Below are positions 18,134 through 25,144 of a DNA stretch of 34,642 nt, piece after piece; positions within the stretch are counted from its first letter, which is position 1; each line of letters opens with the position of its first letter. A program made the position numbers and the translations under genes. The stretch is from Pseudooceanicola sp. (GTDB lineage Bacteria > Pseudomonadota > Alphaproteobacteria > Rhodobacterales > Rhodobacteraceae): positions 1 to 34,642 of the forward strand of contig PAPR01000063.1 of assembly GCA_002709085.1 (NCBI GenBank). The letters run 5' to 3'. A model generated the notes under the pieces. It saw only the letters and a program-made list of their open reading frames with translations, searched no databases and was not told where the DNA came from.

Positions 18134-18835
18134 CTATTCAGCGGGCCAGGTTACGCCGTTGTTTCGAAGCAGATCGCGGACCATGGATTTCCAGTGCACG
18201 ATCATTTCGGCGTATCTTGCGGGGTCGTCTTCCCAGAGCGTCCGCATGGCGTAGCCCCTGACGATGTTGTACGTCATGTAAACGACGGTTTCGGCCAAGG
18301 GGCGCGGCATGAATTCCGACATTCTATTGACCCATGCCGTTTCGATCGGCAGGCGGGCATTCCGGGATGCCTGGAGAATTTCGGTCTTCAGTTCGGGATC
18401 GGTGTTGGCGGACAAAACAATGTCGAGCACACTGAAAAAGTGGTTCCCGAGAAAGAAGCTTTGCGCATCCTTCAACATTTCATTGATGATGGCCCCTTGG
18501 TCAGTGACCGCGGCGGCACTTTCGACGCTATTGTCCACGGCAAGCTGATAGAGATGCTTGTGAACCGCCAGGATCAGATCGCGCTTGTGCGGATAATGGT
18601 GCACCAGGGCGCCGCGTGACACGCCGGCCTCTTGCGCCACGGCTTCGGTGCGAAATCCGGCAAATCCACGTTCCCGCAAGACTTCGATCGAGGCTGCCAT
18701 CAGGCGCGCGCGCATCTCTTCGCTGCGCGCATCCTGCGATCGCATCCCCGTCGTTGTTTGGGACGACTCTCCGGCAGCAGCACGGTCGCTTTTACCCTTA
18801 TGAGAGTTATCAATATTCAACGCAGACTTTCCCAT
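18134..18835 (-). CDS. TetR-family regulator, CymR-like
   Basis: A 233-residue TetR-family repressor. The helix-turn-helix lies at about residues 43-90 (LMAASIEVLRERGFAGFR, AGVSRGALVHHYPHK). From memory it is collinear with the p-cumate-responsive repressor CymR of Pseudomonas putida, including matches in the ligand domain (MLKDAQSFFL, LDIVLSANTDPEL, NIVRGYAMRTLW). It probably represses the catabolic run and responds to the aromatic acid. It is embedded between the ferredoxin and transporter genes, so it would be autoregulated. The ATG at 18835 lies 26 nt inside the ferredoxin gene; the in-frame ATG at 18745 would give a 203-residue protein of commoner length. Neither has a strong ribosome binding site, so the start is uncertain. 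Confidence 0.88.
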   Translation of the reverse strand: MGKSALNIDNSHKGKSDRAAAGESSQTTTGMRSQDARSEEMRARLMAASIEVLRERGFAGFRTEAVAQEAGVSRGALVHHYPHKRDLILAVHKHLYQLAVDNSVESAAAVTDQGAIINEMLKDAQSFFLGNHFFSVLDIVLSANTDPELKTEILQASRNARLPIETAWVNRMSEFMPRPLAETVVYMTYNIVRGYAMRTLWEDDPARYAEMIVHWKSMVRDLLRNNGVTWPAE

Positions 18836-19136
18836 CTTCGACTGAAGCGCGATATGTTTTCAGCGGGATTTCACAAGGGGTTAAGCCGGGTTCCCCGGTG
18901 GTCACGTCAAAGGTCCCAAAGTGCCATGAGCATTCCACGAACTTCCCACATAGATCACCCTCTTCCGCCAGCGAAGCCTCTCCGTGCGAGCACTGGTCCT
19001 GCGTCGCATAAAAGGTTCCGTCAACATTATAGACGGCGATCACATCGCCATTCGGCAGGGTCTCTGCGCGGATCTCGCCTTCGGGCAGATCGTCGGCCGG
19101 AAAAAGCGCGATCTTGTTTGTCGTATCTCCGTTCAC
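18810..19136 (-). CDS. Rieske [2Fe-2S] ferredoxin of the dioxygenase
   Basis: A 108-residue soluble Rieske-type ferredoxin. Cluster ligands are Cys49 and His51 (QCSHGEAS) and Cys69 and His72 (ECSWHFGTFD), with the PCEIPLKTYR strand near the end that is typical of BphA3/CmtAd-like ferredoxins. It shuttles electrons from the FAD reductase at 21793-22995 to the oxygenase. The start ATG overlaps the dehydrogenase stop by 4 nt, and its 3' end overlaps the regulator's predicted start. Confidence 0.93.
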   Translation of the reverse strand: MNGDTTNKIALFPADDLPEGEIRAETLPNGDVIAVYNVDGTFYATQDQCSHGEASLAEEGDLCGKFVECSWHFGTFDVTTGEPGLTPCEIPLKTYRASVEDGKVCVEY

Positions 19137-19900
19137 AGCATCGTGCTCCCGCCATTAACCGAAATGACTTGGCCGGTGATAAAGCTCGCTTCGTCCGACG
19201 ACAGATAGCTGACCATCGAGGCGACCTCGCTCATTTCAGCTGGTCGGCCCATCGGAATTACACTGAGGAATTTCTCGGCCAGTTTCGGGTCGCGTTCTGT
19301 AATCTCGACCATCTGCGGCGTATTCGTGGCGCAGGGAGCGACCGTATTCACGGTAATCCCGTCGCGCGCGTATTCCCGAGCGAGGCCGGTGGACATCCCG
19401 TGCATCCCGCCCTTGGCGGCGTTGTAGGCCGCATGGTCCCACAGACCGTTGCGTACGGAATCAGCCCCGATGTTCACGATCCGACCACCGCCCTGCGCGC
19501 GCATCACGGGCAGAGCGTGATAGCTGCACCAGATTGCGGTCCAGAGATTGCGGTCAATGGTTTCGCGAAGGGTATCCGGGGTGTGCTCGGCAAAGGGTTT
19601 GATGATTCCGCCGCCAGCATTGTTGACCAGGATGTCGAGCCGTCCGTAAGCGTCGATCGCCGCGTCAATGGCCGCCTTGGCGACAGTTTCATCGGCAAGG
19701 TTGCCGGGCACGACGACCGGAGGCTTCCCGTCGACACTACGTGCGGACATTTCCTCTGCCGCGGCCTTCGCCTCTGCTTCGTCGAAATTGGCGATGACCA
19801 GCCGTGCGCCGTCGGCCATCAGGCGTTCGGCGATGACCAACCCGATCCCACGTCCGGCACCCGTTACCAAGGCAACTTTGCCTGTCAATGCGCTGCTCAC
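19133..19900 (-). CDS. cis-Dihydrodiol dehydrogenase (SDR), probably CmtB-like
   Basis: A 255-residue short-chain dehydrogenase. TGAGRGIG near the N-terminus binds NAD+, NNAGG follows at about residue 93, and the catalytic Ser148, Tyr159 and Lys163 lie in GADSVRNGLWDHAAYNAAKGG. The role inferred from context is oxidation of the cis-dihydrodiol carboxylate from the dioxygenase to the catechol (as CmtB does for 2,3-dihydroxy-2,3-dihydro-p-cumate). The GTG at 19900 is chosen because AGGA lies 7 nt upstream; the in-frame TTG at 19906 overlaps that site. A hairpin-bearing 65-nt gap separates it from the beta subunit gene. Confidence 0.88.
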   Translation of the reverse strand: MSSALTGKVALVTGAGRGIGLVIAERLMADGARLVIANFDEAEAKAAAEEMSARSVDGKPPVVVPGNLADETVAKAAIDAAIDAYGRLDILVNNAGGGIIKPFAEHTPDTLRETIDRNLWTAIWCSYHALPVMRAQGGGRIVNIGADSVRNGLWDHAAYNAAKGGMHGMSTGLAREYARDGITVNTVAPCATNTPQMVEITERDPKLAEKFLSVIPMGRPAEMSEVASMVSYLSSDEASFITGQVISVNGGSTML

Positions 19901-19920
19901 TTTCAAGTCCTTTCGTTATT

Positions 19921-19959
19921 CGACGGCGGAGTCGCGGCGGAACCGGGACACCGCCGTCG
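19921..19959 (-). repeat. Intergenic stem-loop between dioxygenase beta and dehydrogenase genes
   Basis: CGACGGCGG and CCGCCGTCG form a perfect 9-bp GC-rich stem with a 21-nt loop in the longest gap of the upper-pathway gene run. There is no T-run after it on the minus strand. It could stabilise the upstream dioxygenase mRNA or partially attenuate transcription. Confidence 0.5.
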
Positions 19960-19965
19960 CCGGGA

Positions 19966-20481
19966 TCACAGGATGATGCTGATCCGGCCCTGGTTGCGCA
20001 GACCGTTGGTGTCGAGAACAACACGCTTAGCTTTGATCTTGATGTCGTCGCCGGAAATATCCAGCGTATGCAACAACCTACCAAAGAAGAAGTTGCTGAA
20101 ATCGTCCTTGGTGCGGTACGTGGTAAAGTTGCACGTAACCTCGACCAGCCCGGCCTCTTGCGACAGAATGCGGACGTTTGAGATCTGATGGCGGGTCTTT
20201 GAATGCGGATATTCAGCATGTGCCGTCCGCTTCATCAGACGCTTGACCCGCTCACCCAGCCGGTACCTGTCATCCGCGATGTAAAACAGGTTGTTGGCCG
20301 AAGATGCATCTGCCGCGATGTCCGTCGGCGGGATGTCATAGATCGCATCATCCGTGAACAAGTCCAGCCATTCCGGCAGGCGCCATTCGTCCAGAAGCGC
20401 GGCCTCCAGATAGAGAAAGTCCTCAACCTCCGGGCGCGTGATCGGCGCGGCGTCGACTGCTTTTAAGGTTTCCACGCTCAT
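19966..20481 (-). CDS. Ring-hydroxylating dioxygenase beta subunit
   Basis: A 171-residue SnoaL/NTF2-fold small subunit of an aromatic ring-hydroxylating dioxygenase. The opening VEDFLYLEAALLDEWRLPEW and LFTDDAIYDIPPTD, and the terminal FGRLLHTLDI, VLDTNGLRNQGRISIIL, are classical for this family. It is structural in the alpha3beta3 oxygenase. The ATG at 20481 has GGAG sites upstream and overlaps the alpha subunit stop by 4 nt. The benzoate/p-cumate branch fits best, given the neighbours. Confidence 0.93.
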   Translation of the reverse strand: MSVETLKAVDAAPITRPEVEDFLYLEAALLDEWRLPEWLDLFTDDAIYDIPPTDIAADASSANNLFYIADDRYRLGERVKRLMKRTAHAEYPHSKTRHQISNVRILSQEAGLVEVTCNFTTYRTKDDFSNFFFGRLLHTLDISGDDIKIKAKRVVLDTNGLRNQGRISIIL

Positions 20482-21764
20482 GCTCCTACTCCCTGCGCCT
20501 GCTCAGAGCCGGTCAACCGGCGATCCCATTCCCGCCAGAACGCACGCATCTGCGCTTCGTCGTCCATCGAGGGTTCGTCGAGCTTCATGCCTTTTGAGAT
20601 GTCGTTCCACCGCGCTTCCTGACTGTTGCGATAGCCCAGCTGACACTGTTCCAGCGCTTCGACGTCGTCCGGAGTGGCAAAGCCGCCTGGCCCGAGGAAC
20701 TCCAGGAAGTTCGACAGACGGAACTGGCGTGCCGCTTCGCTTTCCTCGCGCGGACCGGCGGCCCAGGCGTTGACGTGAAGCAGGCTGGGCGACTGCGGGA
20801 AGAAGGTGCGGATCGTCAAGGACATGATGTCGTTTATGATCAGGTTGGGGAAAATCAGCAGGTTACGGTTCTTGTATGCGATCCGGTCCGCCTTTTCCTT
20901 GCCATAGAGCTTCTCGTTCCGGGCATTAAGGGCGTCGATCTCGTTCTTGCCTTCTTCGCCCCACAGCGAAATCCACTGACCGGCGGGCCGACCCCAGGGG
21001 GCCGTGTATTCGATGACGCCGTGGCCATTGCCAAGGTCCTTGCCGACGCCTTTCAGGCCGACATCGGTGAGGCCGCCTTCCATGGATTTGAGGTAATCCA
21101 GGTAGGTCGCATGCGTGCTGACCGCGTGATATCCATCGATGCTGTTCTCGACGAGAAGCTTCCAGTTGGCGTTCATCGCGTATTCTTGCGTCCCGCCGAT
21201 GACTTCCATGCCGTCAACCGCCTGGTCGCACACGAGGTCGAGGTATTCCTTGGCATTCCCAAGGTACTCTTCGAGCGTGACCGCCTGCGGATCATAGCAA
21301 ATGAAGTACAGCCCACGGTAGCTTTCCAGACGGGGCACCTGGCGCATGTTGGAATCGGGATCGTCCTTGAAGCCCTGTGCATAGCTGTCTTCGCCCGGCT
21401 GGCTTCTCAGCGCGCCGTCCTGACCGAACACCCAGCCGTGATAGAAACACTGGAACGCCTTGGCGTTACCTTTGCGTTCGCGGCACACTTGGGCACCCCG
21501 GTGGGGGCAGGAGTTGAACAGAGCGCGCATTTCGCCCTGACGGTCCTTGTTGAAAACGATGCTCCGTCCCCCAACAACGCGGGTCACGAAATCACCAGGT
21601 TTCTTCAGCTCGGACTCGTGGCCGAGGTACAGCCAGCACGTCGAAAAAATGCGTTCACGCTCTTTTGCAAACACCTCGGGATCGGTGAAATTGCTTCTGG
21701 AGACTTTGAAGAGATGACGCTCGTTGTCGATCATCACCAATGGATCATTACTGTTCGGGTTCAT
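20478..21764 (-). CDS. Ring-hydroxylating dioxygenase alpha subunit, p-cumate/benzoate-like
   Basis: A 428-residue catalytic large subunit. The Rieske centre ligands are Cys86, His88 (CPHRGA), Cys106 and His109 (CFYHGW). The mononuclear iron site is His213 and His218 with the bridging Asp210 (ENSIDGYHAVSTH) and a C-terminal Asp in GGFATPDDVEA (residue 366 or 367). It adds O2 to the ring to give a cis-dihydrodiol. The cluster content (three-component system, BenD/CmtB-like dehydrogenase, decarboxylase after extradiol cleavage, CymR-like regulator) suggests a 2,3-dioxygenase acting on p-cumate or another 4-alkylbenzoate; this is inference. AGGAGG lies about 9 nt before the ATG. Confidence 0.9.
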   Translation of the reverse strand: MNPNSNDPLVMIDNERHLFKVSRSNFTDPEVFAKERERIFSTCWLYLGHESELKKPGDFVTRVVGGRSIVFNKDRQGEMRALFNSCPHRGAQVCRERKGNAKAFQCFYHGWVFGQDGALRSQPGEDSYAQGFKDDPDSNMRQVPRLESYRGLYFICYDPQAVTLEEYLGNAKEYLDLVCDQAVDGMEVIGGTQEYAMNANWKLLVENSIDGYHAVSTHATYLDYLKSMEGGLTDVGLKGVGKDLGNGHGVIEYTAPWGRPAGQWISLWGEEGKNEIDALNARNEKLYGKEKADRIAYKNRNLLIFPNLIINDIMSLTIRTFFPQSPSLLHVNAWAAGPREESEAARQFRLSNFLEFLGPGGFATPDDVEALEQCQLGYRNSQEARWNDISKGMKLDEPSMDDEAQMRAFWREWDRRLTGSEQAQGVGA

Positions 21765-21792
21765 TGCGCATTGTCCTCCTTAGCTTTGTTAG

Positions 21793-22995
21793 TCAGGCAG
21801 GGATGGCCTGTTTGAGTTTGTATGTTGGATCTTCGAGTGCGGACCGGTCCAGATGGACGCCGAGTCCCACCAAACGCCGCAACGCCGCCATGTCCTTGGC
21901 TGAATTGATGGTCGTGCCGCCGACGATTTCACCGCCGCGCAAGGAAATGACACTGTAGCGGCCGCTGTCCGGATCACCGCGCACGACGGTCTCGTCACCG
22001 ATGCTATCGCCCACGACCTGCAGGTTGACGTCATATTGATTGGACCAGAACCAAGGCGGCGGTGTCGACGACAAAGGCGAGCCGGTAATCGTTGAAACGG
22101 CAGTCGCCGCCTGCTGATTGGCATTCGCCCAGGTTTCGATCCGCATCCAGCGATTGTGACACCGGCTGAACTGCTCGGTCGCATCGCCGACTGCCAACAC
22201 GTTGCTGCGCTCGGTCACGGCATGTTCGTCGACGCGCAATCCCGGCGTATCTTCCGGAAGGCCGATCATCGCGGCGATTCCGCGCGGCGGCTCGACGCCG
22301 ATCCCGACGATCACCAGATCGGCGCTTTCCACCGACCCGTCGCTCAACGTGACCTCATGGCCAGACGCCGAGACGGGCCTCACGCCATATCGGAAACGCA
22401 CGCCGTTCTTTGCGTGCAGTTGCTCCAGGTACGAGGCCGCTTCGGGCGGCACGCCCCTTTCGAAGAGACGCGACCCGGCTTCGATCACTGTGACATCGCA
22501 GGCCTTTGACGCGGCCGCCGCCACTTCCAAGCCGATGATCCCGCCGCCGACGATCAGGATCTTTCCGCCCAGCGTCAGCCGCTCGCGAATGGCGGCGGCA
22601 TCTTCGAGGGTCCGCGCCACATGGATAGGGACCGTCAAGCCGGCAAGCTCTCCACATTGCCGGGCAATGGTGCCGGTCGCCAAGACCAGGTGATCGTAGG
22701 AAAGTTCTTCTCCGCCCGCGAGCGCGACGGTCCGAGCCGCCGGATCCGCGTCGACCACGGCACATCCCATCCGCAGGTCGATCTCGGCCGTGCGCCAATC
22801 GTCTTCGGGTTTGATGAACTGGAGCGACCAATCCGGATCGCTCAAAACTTCCTTGGACAACTGCGGACGTTCGTAAGGCAGATGCGGTTCAGCCCCGACC
22901 AGCGTAATCGGTCCCGCGAACTGCGCGGCACGCAGGCCCAAGGCCACCCGTGCGCCCGCCTGTCCGGCGCCAACAATAACGACGCGCCCGGTCAA
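21793..22995 (-). CDS. FAD-dependent ferredoxin reductase of the dioxygenase
   Basis: A 400-residue pyridine-nucleotide-disulfide-type reductase (BphA4/CmtAa class). The FAD motif is VVIVGAGQAGARVA at the N-terminus, the NADH-binding motif is ILIVGGGIIGLEVAAAA near residue 145, LAVGDAT lies near residue 265, and WFWSNQYDVNLQVVG marks the C-terminal reductase domain. It passes electrons from NADH to the Rieske ferredoxin. The first codon is TTG at 22995 with only a weak GGGGCGG upstream. An in-frame TGA lies upstream and no ATG or GTG lies between, so TTG is the best choice. It is first in the catabolic run and is preceded by the shared promoter region. Confidence 0.92.
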   Translation of the reverse strand: MTGRVVIVGAGQAGARVALGLRAAQFAGPITLVGAEPHLPYERPQLSKEVLSDPDWSLQFIKPEDDWRTAEIDLRMGCAVVDADPAARTVALAGGEELSYDHLVLATGTIARQCGELAGLTVPIHVARTLEDAAAIRERLTLGGKILIVGGGIIGLEVAAAASKACDVTVIEAGSRLFERGVPPEAASYLEQLHAKNGVRFRYGVRPVSASGHEVTLSDGSVESADLVIVGIGVEPPRGIAAMIGLPEDTPGLRVDEHAVTERSNVLAVGDATEQFSRCHNRWMRIETWANANQQAATAVSTITGSPLSSTPPPWFWSNQYDVNLQVVGDSIGDETVVRGDPDSGRYSVISLRGGEIVGGTTINSAKDMAALRRLVGLGVHLDRSALEDPTYKLKQAIPA

Positions 22996-23091
22996 GCGCG
23001 ACCGCCCCAGCCAAAGGCCGCCACATCATGAGAAATGATTCGCATTGTCCCCCCTACCCTTCATCGACTGCCAATCATGCAATCAACTTAC

Positions 23092-23120
23092 TTGCGACAA
23101 ACTTACAAACAAACTAAGCT
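23092..23120 (+). promoter_or_regulatory. Predicted divergent promoter of the orphan gene
   Basis: TTGCGA (23092-23097) and TAAGCT (23115-23120), spaced 17 nt, form a moderate sigma70-like promoter facing the plus-strand gene at 23158. The -10 box lies inside the palindrome, so one repressor could control both directions. Confidence 0.4.
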
Positions 23121-23129
23121 GTTTGTCAA
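23100..23129 (-). promoter_or_regulatory. Predicted promoter of the aromatic catabolic operon
   Basis: On the minus strand a perfect TTGACA (23129-23124) is followed by GTAAGT at 17-nt or TAAGTT at 18-nt spacing. Transcription would start near 23093, giving a leader of about 100 nt before the reductase gene. The palindrome at 23105-23126 fills the region between the two boxes, a classical repressor position. Confidence 0.55.
23105..23126. promoter_or_regulatory. Palindromic operator candidate, CymR-operator-like half-sites
   Basis: ACAAACA-N8-TGTTTGT is a perfect 22-bp palindrome. Further ACAAAC half-sites occur at 23097-23102 and 23109-23114. The half-site is the same as that at the edges of the known CymR (cumate) operator, which has ACAAAC/GTTTGT edges but wider spacing. 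The CymR-like TetR protein in this operon is the obvious candidate ligand. Confidence 0.6.
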
Positions 23130-23157
23130 TGCACGGAAGTCAGGGAGGTTTACGACT

Positions 23158-23658
23158 ATGTCCGGAAGAGTGGAAAACAATATGAAAATTCAAGTTGTTA
23201 GCGAGTTTCAAACTTGCGGTCTTGGCGTGTTGCCGCCGCGGATGCCAGATCGCGCCGATCCGCAGGTGCCCGACGACGCGGCACTTGGCGACGTTCGCTA
23301 CGGTCGAATCGGGCATGTTTATTTCTACGACGAGAACTCAGACGCCTCGGTCGGGATGATCGAAGTCGAGATAAGTGTTCAGCGCCTTGACGATAAAACC
23401 TGCCGTGTTGAGGCTTTCGGTGTGGGCGACGGCTTCCAGTCCTGTTCGGCCACTGGGCAGGATGCCCCCCTGACGATTCAATTGTGCCGCAAGGACGGCA
23501 CGGTCGTCGCCGAATCGACCTGGGCCTATTCGAAAATTCTCTGCAACTTCGTCGAAGTTCTCACCCACAAGGAAGACTTGGCGATCTCCAAAGCGGATTT
23601 CGAGTCCCTCGCGATCGCGGTGCTTCCTGCCGTGAAGGGAACGGTATCCGCCTGCTGA
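23158..23658 (+). CDS. Unrecognised protein, divergent from catabolic operon
   Basis: A 166-residue protein I cannot place in a family. It has no signal peptide or membrane segment. It contains six cysteines (one at the very C-terminus), an acidic middle (YFYDENSDASVGMIEVEIS) and a mixed alpha/beta pattern with GVGDGFQSCSATGQDAP at the centre. The start ATG at 23158 follows AGGGAGG with 9-nt spacing, which is strong; ATG at 23182 is an alternative. Its promoter shares the palindromic operator with the aromatic operon, so it is probably induced by the same aromatic acid. A role in substrate sensing, protection or ring-fission chemistry is possible but unsupported. Confidence 0.7.
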   Translation: MSGRVENNMKIQVVSEFQTCGLGVLPPRMPDRADPQVPDDAALGDVRYGRIGHVYFYDENSDASVGMIEVEISVQRLDDKTCRVEAFGVGDGFQSCSATGQDAPLTIQLCRKDGTVVAESTWAYSKILCNFVEVLTHKEDLAISKADFESLAIAVLPAVKGTVSAC

Positions 23659-23939
23659 TCTGAGACCGGTGCAGATACAGCGGAGCTAGATTGTAGAACG
23701 GGCGCGGTTTGAGGCCGCCCCCGGTTAAGTCGCGTTGTAGATCGCGTTGGCGGCTGACACTCGCCATATATTTGGCCGCAATGTATTTGGCTGGTGGCAA
23801 GCAGCAAGAAGCGCCATTCCGAACGGGTCGCAAGCCTGCGACCTCTGGGGCGAACCGAGTTGTTTCAAACTGTGGGGTTGGGCTGAAATACGCCCCGGCG
23901 GCGGCAACCGCCAGTTGAACCCACTGCTCGCCTAGAGGA
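23659..23939. other. Intergenic region, no gene recognised
   Basis: Several short frames are open on both strands but none has recognisable motifs. A 7-bp stem with a 4-nt loop (GGTCGCA/TGCGACC at 23826-23843) occurs in the middle without a T-run. I cannot identify an insertion sequence, attachment site or RNA gene here. Confidence 0.4.
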
Positions 23940-23965
23940 TGACGCCGGGTTTCGCCCCAGCGTCA
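23940..23965 (-). terminator. Hairpin terminator candidate after acyl-CoA dehydrogenase gene
   Basis: On the minus strand TGACGCTGGG and CCCGGCGTCA pair fully if one U-G pair is allowed, around a GCGAAA loop of GNRA type. It begins 12 nt after the stop of the acyl-CoA dehydrogenase gene. The following text is not T-rich, so it may be an mRNA-end stabiliser instead. Confidence 0.55.
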
Positions 23966-23977
23966 CCTTGCGCTTTG

Positions 23978-25144
23978 TCACATCCGCTTGGCGACCTCTT
24001 CGAGCATGACCTCCGTTGCGCCGCCGCCGATGGCTTGCACGCGGGCGTCGCGCGACATCCGCTCGACAGGAGTTTCGCGCATGTAGCCCATGCCGCCGTG
24101 GAACTGCACGCAGTCGTAGAGCACTGTGTTCACCAGCTCACCGCAATAGGCTTTGACCATCGAGACTTCTTTCACGCAATCACGGCCTGCCGCGTCCATG
24201 CCCGCAGCATGATAGACAAGCTGGCGACCCGCTTCGATTCGGGTCTGGCAATCGGCCAGCCGCTGGCGCACCGCCTGCTTGTCCCAGAGCACGCCGCCAA
24301 AGGCCTTGCGCTGCTTGACGTAATCCACGGTCATATCGAGGGCGATCTGGGATTCCGCACAGGCCATGGCGCCCAGCACGATCCGTTCGTTCTGGAAGTT
24401 CTTCATCACCGAATAAAAGCCCCGGTTGACCTCGCCCAGCACGTTTTCAGCCGGGACGCGGACATCCTCAAAGATCAGTTCGGCGGTGTCCGAGCAAAGC
24501 CAGCCGGTCTTGTTCAACGCCCGGCCAACCGAAAAGCCCGGCGTGCCCTTTTCAATCGCGAACATGGTGATCCCGCGGGAGCCCTTGGCGTCGGGGTCTG
24601 TCTTGGCACCGACGAAATAGATATCGCCATGCACGCCGTTGGTGATGAACATCTTGCTGCCGTTCAGCACCCAGTCGGAGCCGTCCTGCACCGCGCGTGT
24701 GCGCATGCCGGCCACGTCCGAGCCCGCTCCGGGTTCGGTCACAGCGACGGCGGCGATCTTTTCGCCCGAGGTGATCGAGGGCATCCAGCGGGCCTTCTGT
24801 TCCGGCGTGCCGGCGTTCTCCAGATGCGGCGAGGCCATGTCGGTATGCACCAGCACCGTGGCCGAGAAGCCGCCAAAGGTGGAGCGTCCGACCTCTTCAG
24901 CCAGGACAACGCTGGCCATAACATCCAGGCCCGCACCGCCATATTTCTCATCATAGCGCATACCGAGCACGCCCAGATCGCCCATACGACGGAGCACGTC
25001 GCGAGGAACCATACCGTCGTTCTCCCAGGCGTCGGCCTTGGCCGTCACCTCGGTTTCGATGAACCGGCGCAATTGGTCGCGGATCATGTCGAGGTCTTCG
25101 CTAAATGGTCCTGCGGCTGTAGTGATAGTGTCCTGCCTGGTCAT
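23978..25144 (-). CDS. Acyl-CoA dehydrogenase, isovaleryl/citronellyl-CoA type
   Basis: A 388-residue FAD acyl-CoA dehydrogenase. Landmarks are AVTEPGAGSDVAGM (about 134-147), the FITNG strand at about 166-170 and QFHGGMGYMRE in the C-terminal domain. At the usual catalytic Glu position near the end (YEGT in MCAD) it has GGGAT. Instead Glu253 in FQNERIVLG matches the base of isovaleryl-CoA dehydrogenase (Glu254), pointing to branched or citronellyl-like substrates. The ATG at 25144 overlaps the carboxylase stop by 4 nt and gives the family length; the longer frame is spurious. It is the last gene of the acyl-CoA operon. The exact substrate is unknown. Confidence 0.88.
   Translation of the reverse strand: MTRQDTITTAAGPFSEDLDMIRDQLRRFIETEVTAKADAWENDGMVPRDVLRRMGDLGVLGMRYDEKYGGAGLDVMASVVLAEEVGRSTFGGFSATVLVHTDMASPHLENAGTPEQKARWMPSITSGEKIAAVAVTEPGAGSDVAGMRTRAVQDGSDWVLNGSKMFITNGVHGDIYFVGAKTDPDAKGSRGITMFAIEKGTPGFSVGRALNKTGWLCSDTAELIFEDVRVPAENVLGEVNRGFYSVMKNFQNERIVLGAMACAESQIALDMTVDYVKQRKAFGGVLWDKQAVRQRLADCQTRIEAGRQLVYHAAGMDAAGRDCVKEVSMVKAYCGELVNTVLYDCVQFHGGMGYMRETPVERMSRDARVQAIGGGATEVMLEEVAKRM

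Noticed and set aside
16850..18619. Plus-strand frame of 589 codons opposite the binding-protein and regulator genes
   Set aside because: It is antisense to well-supported genes and has no family motifs; high-GC codon bias produces such long mirror frames.
18632..20188. Plus-strand frame of 518 codons opposite the ferredoxin, dehydrogenase and beta subunit genes
   Set aside because: It covers four convincing minus-strand genes and its composition (Arg/His/Ser-rich) is typical of an antisense frame.
23826..23843. Short stem-loop GGTCGCA/TGCGACC as terminator of the orphan gene
   Set aside because: It is about 170 nt after the stop codon and lacks a T-run; it may be chance in GC-rich DNA.
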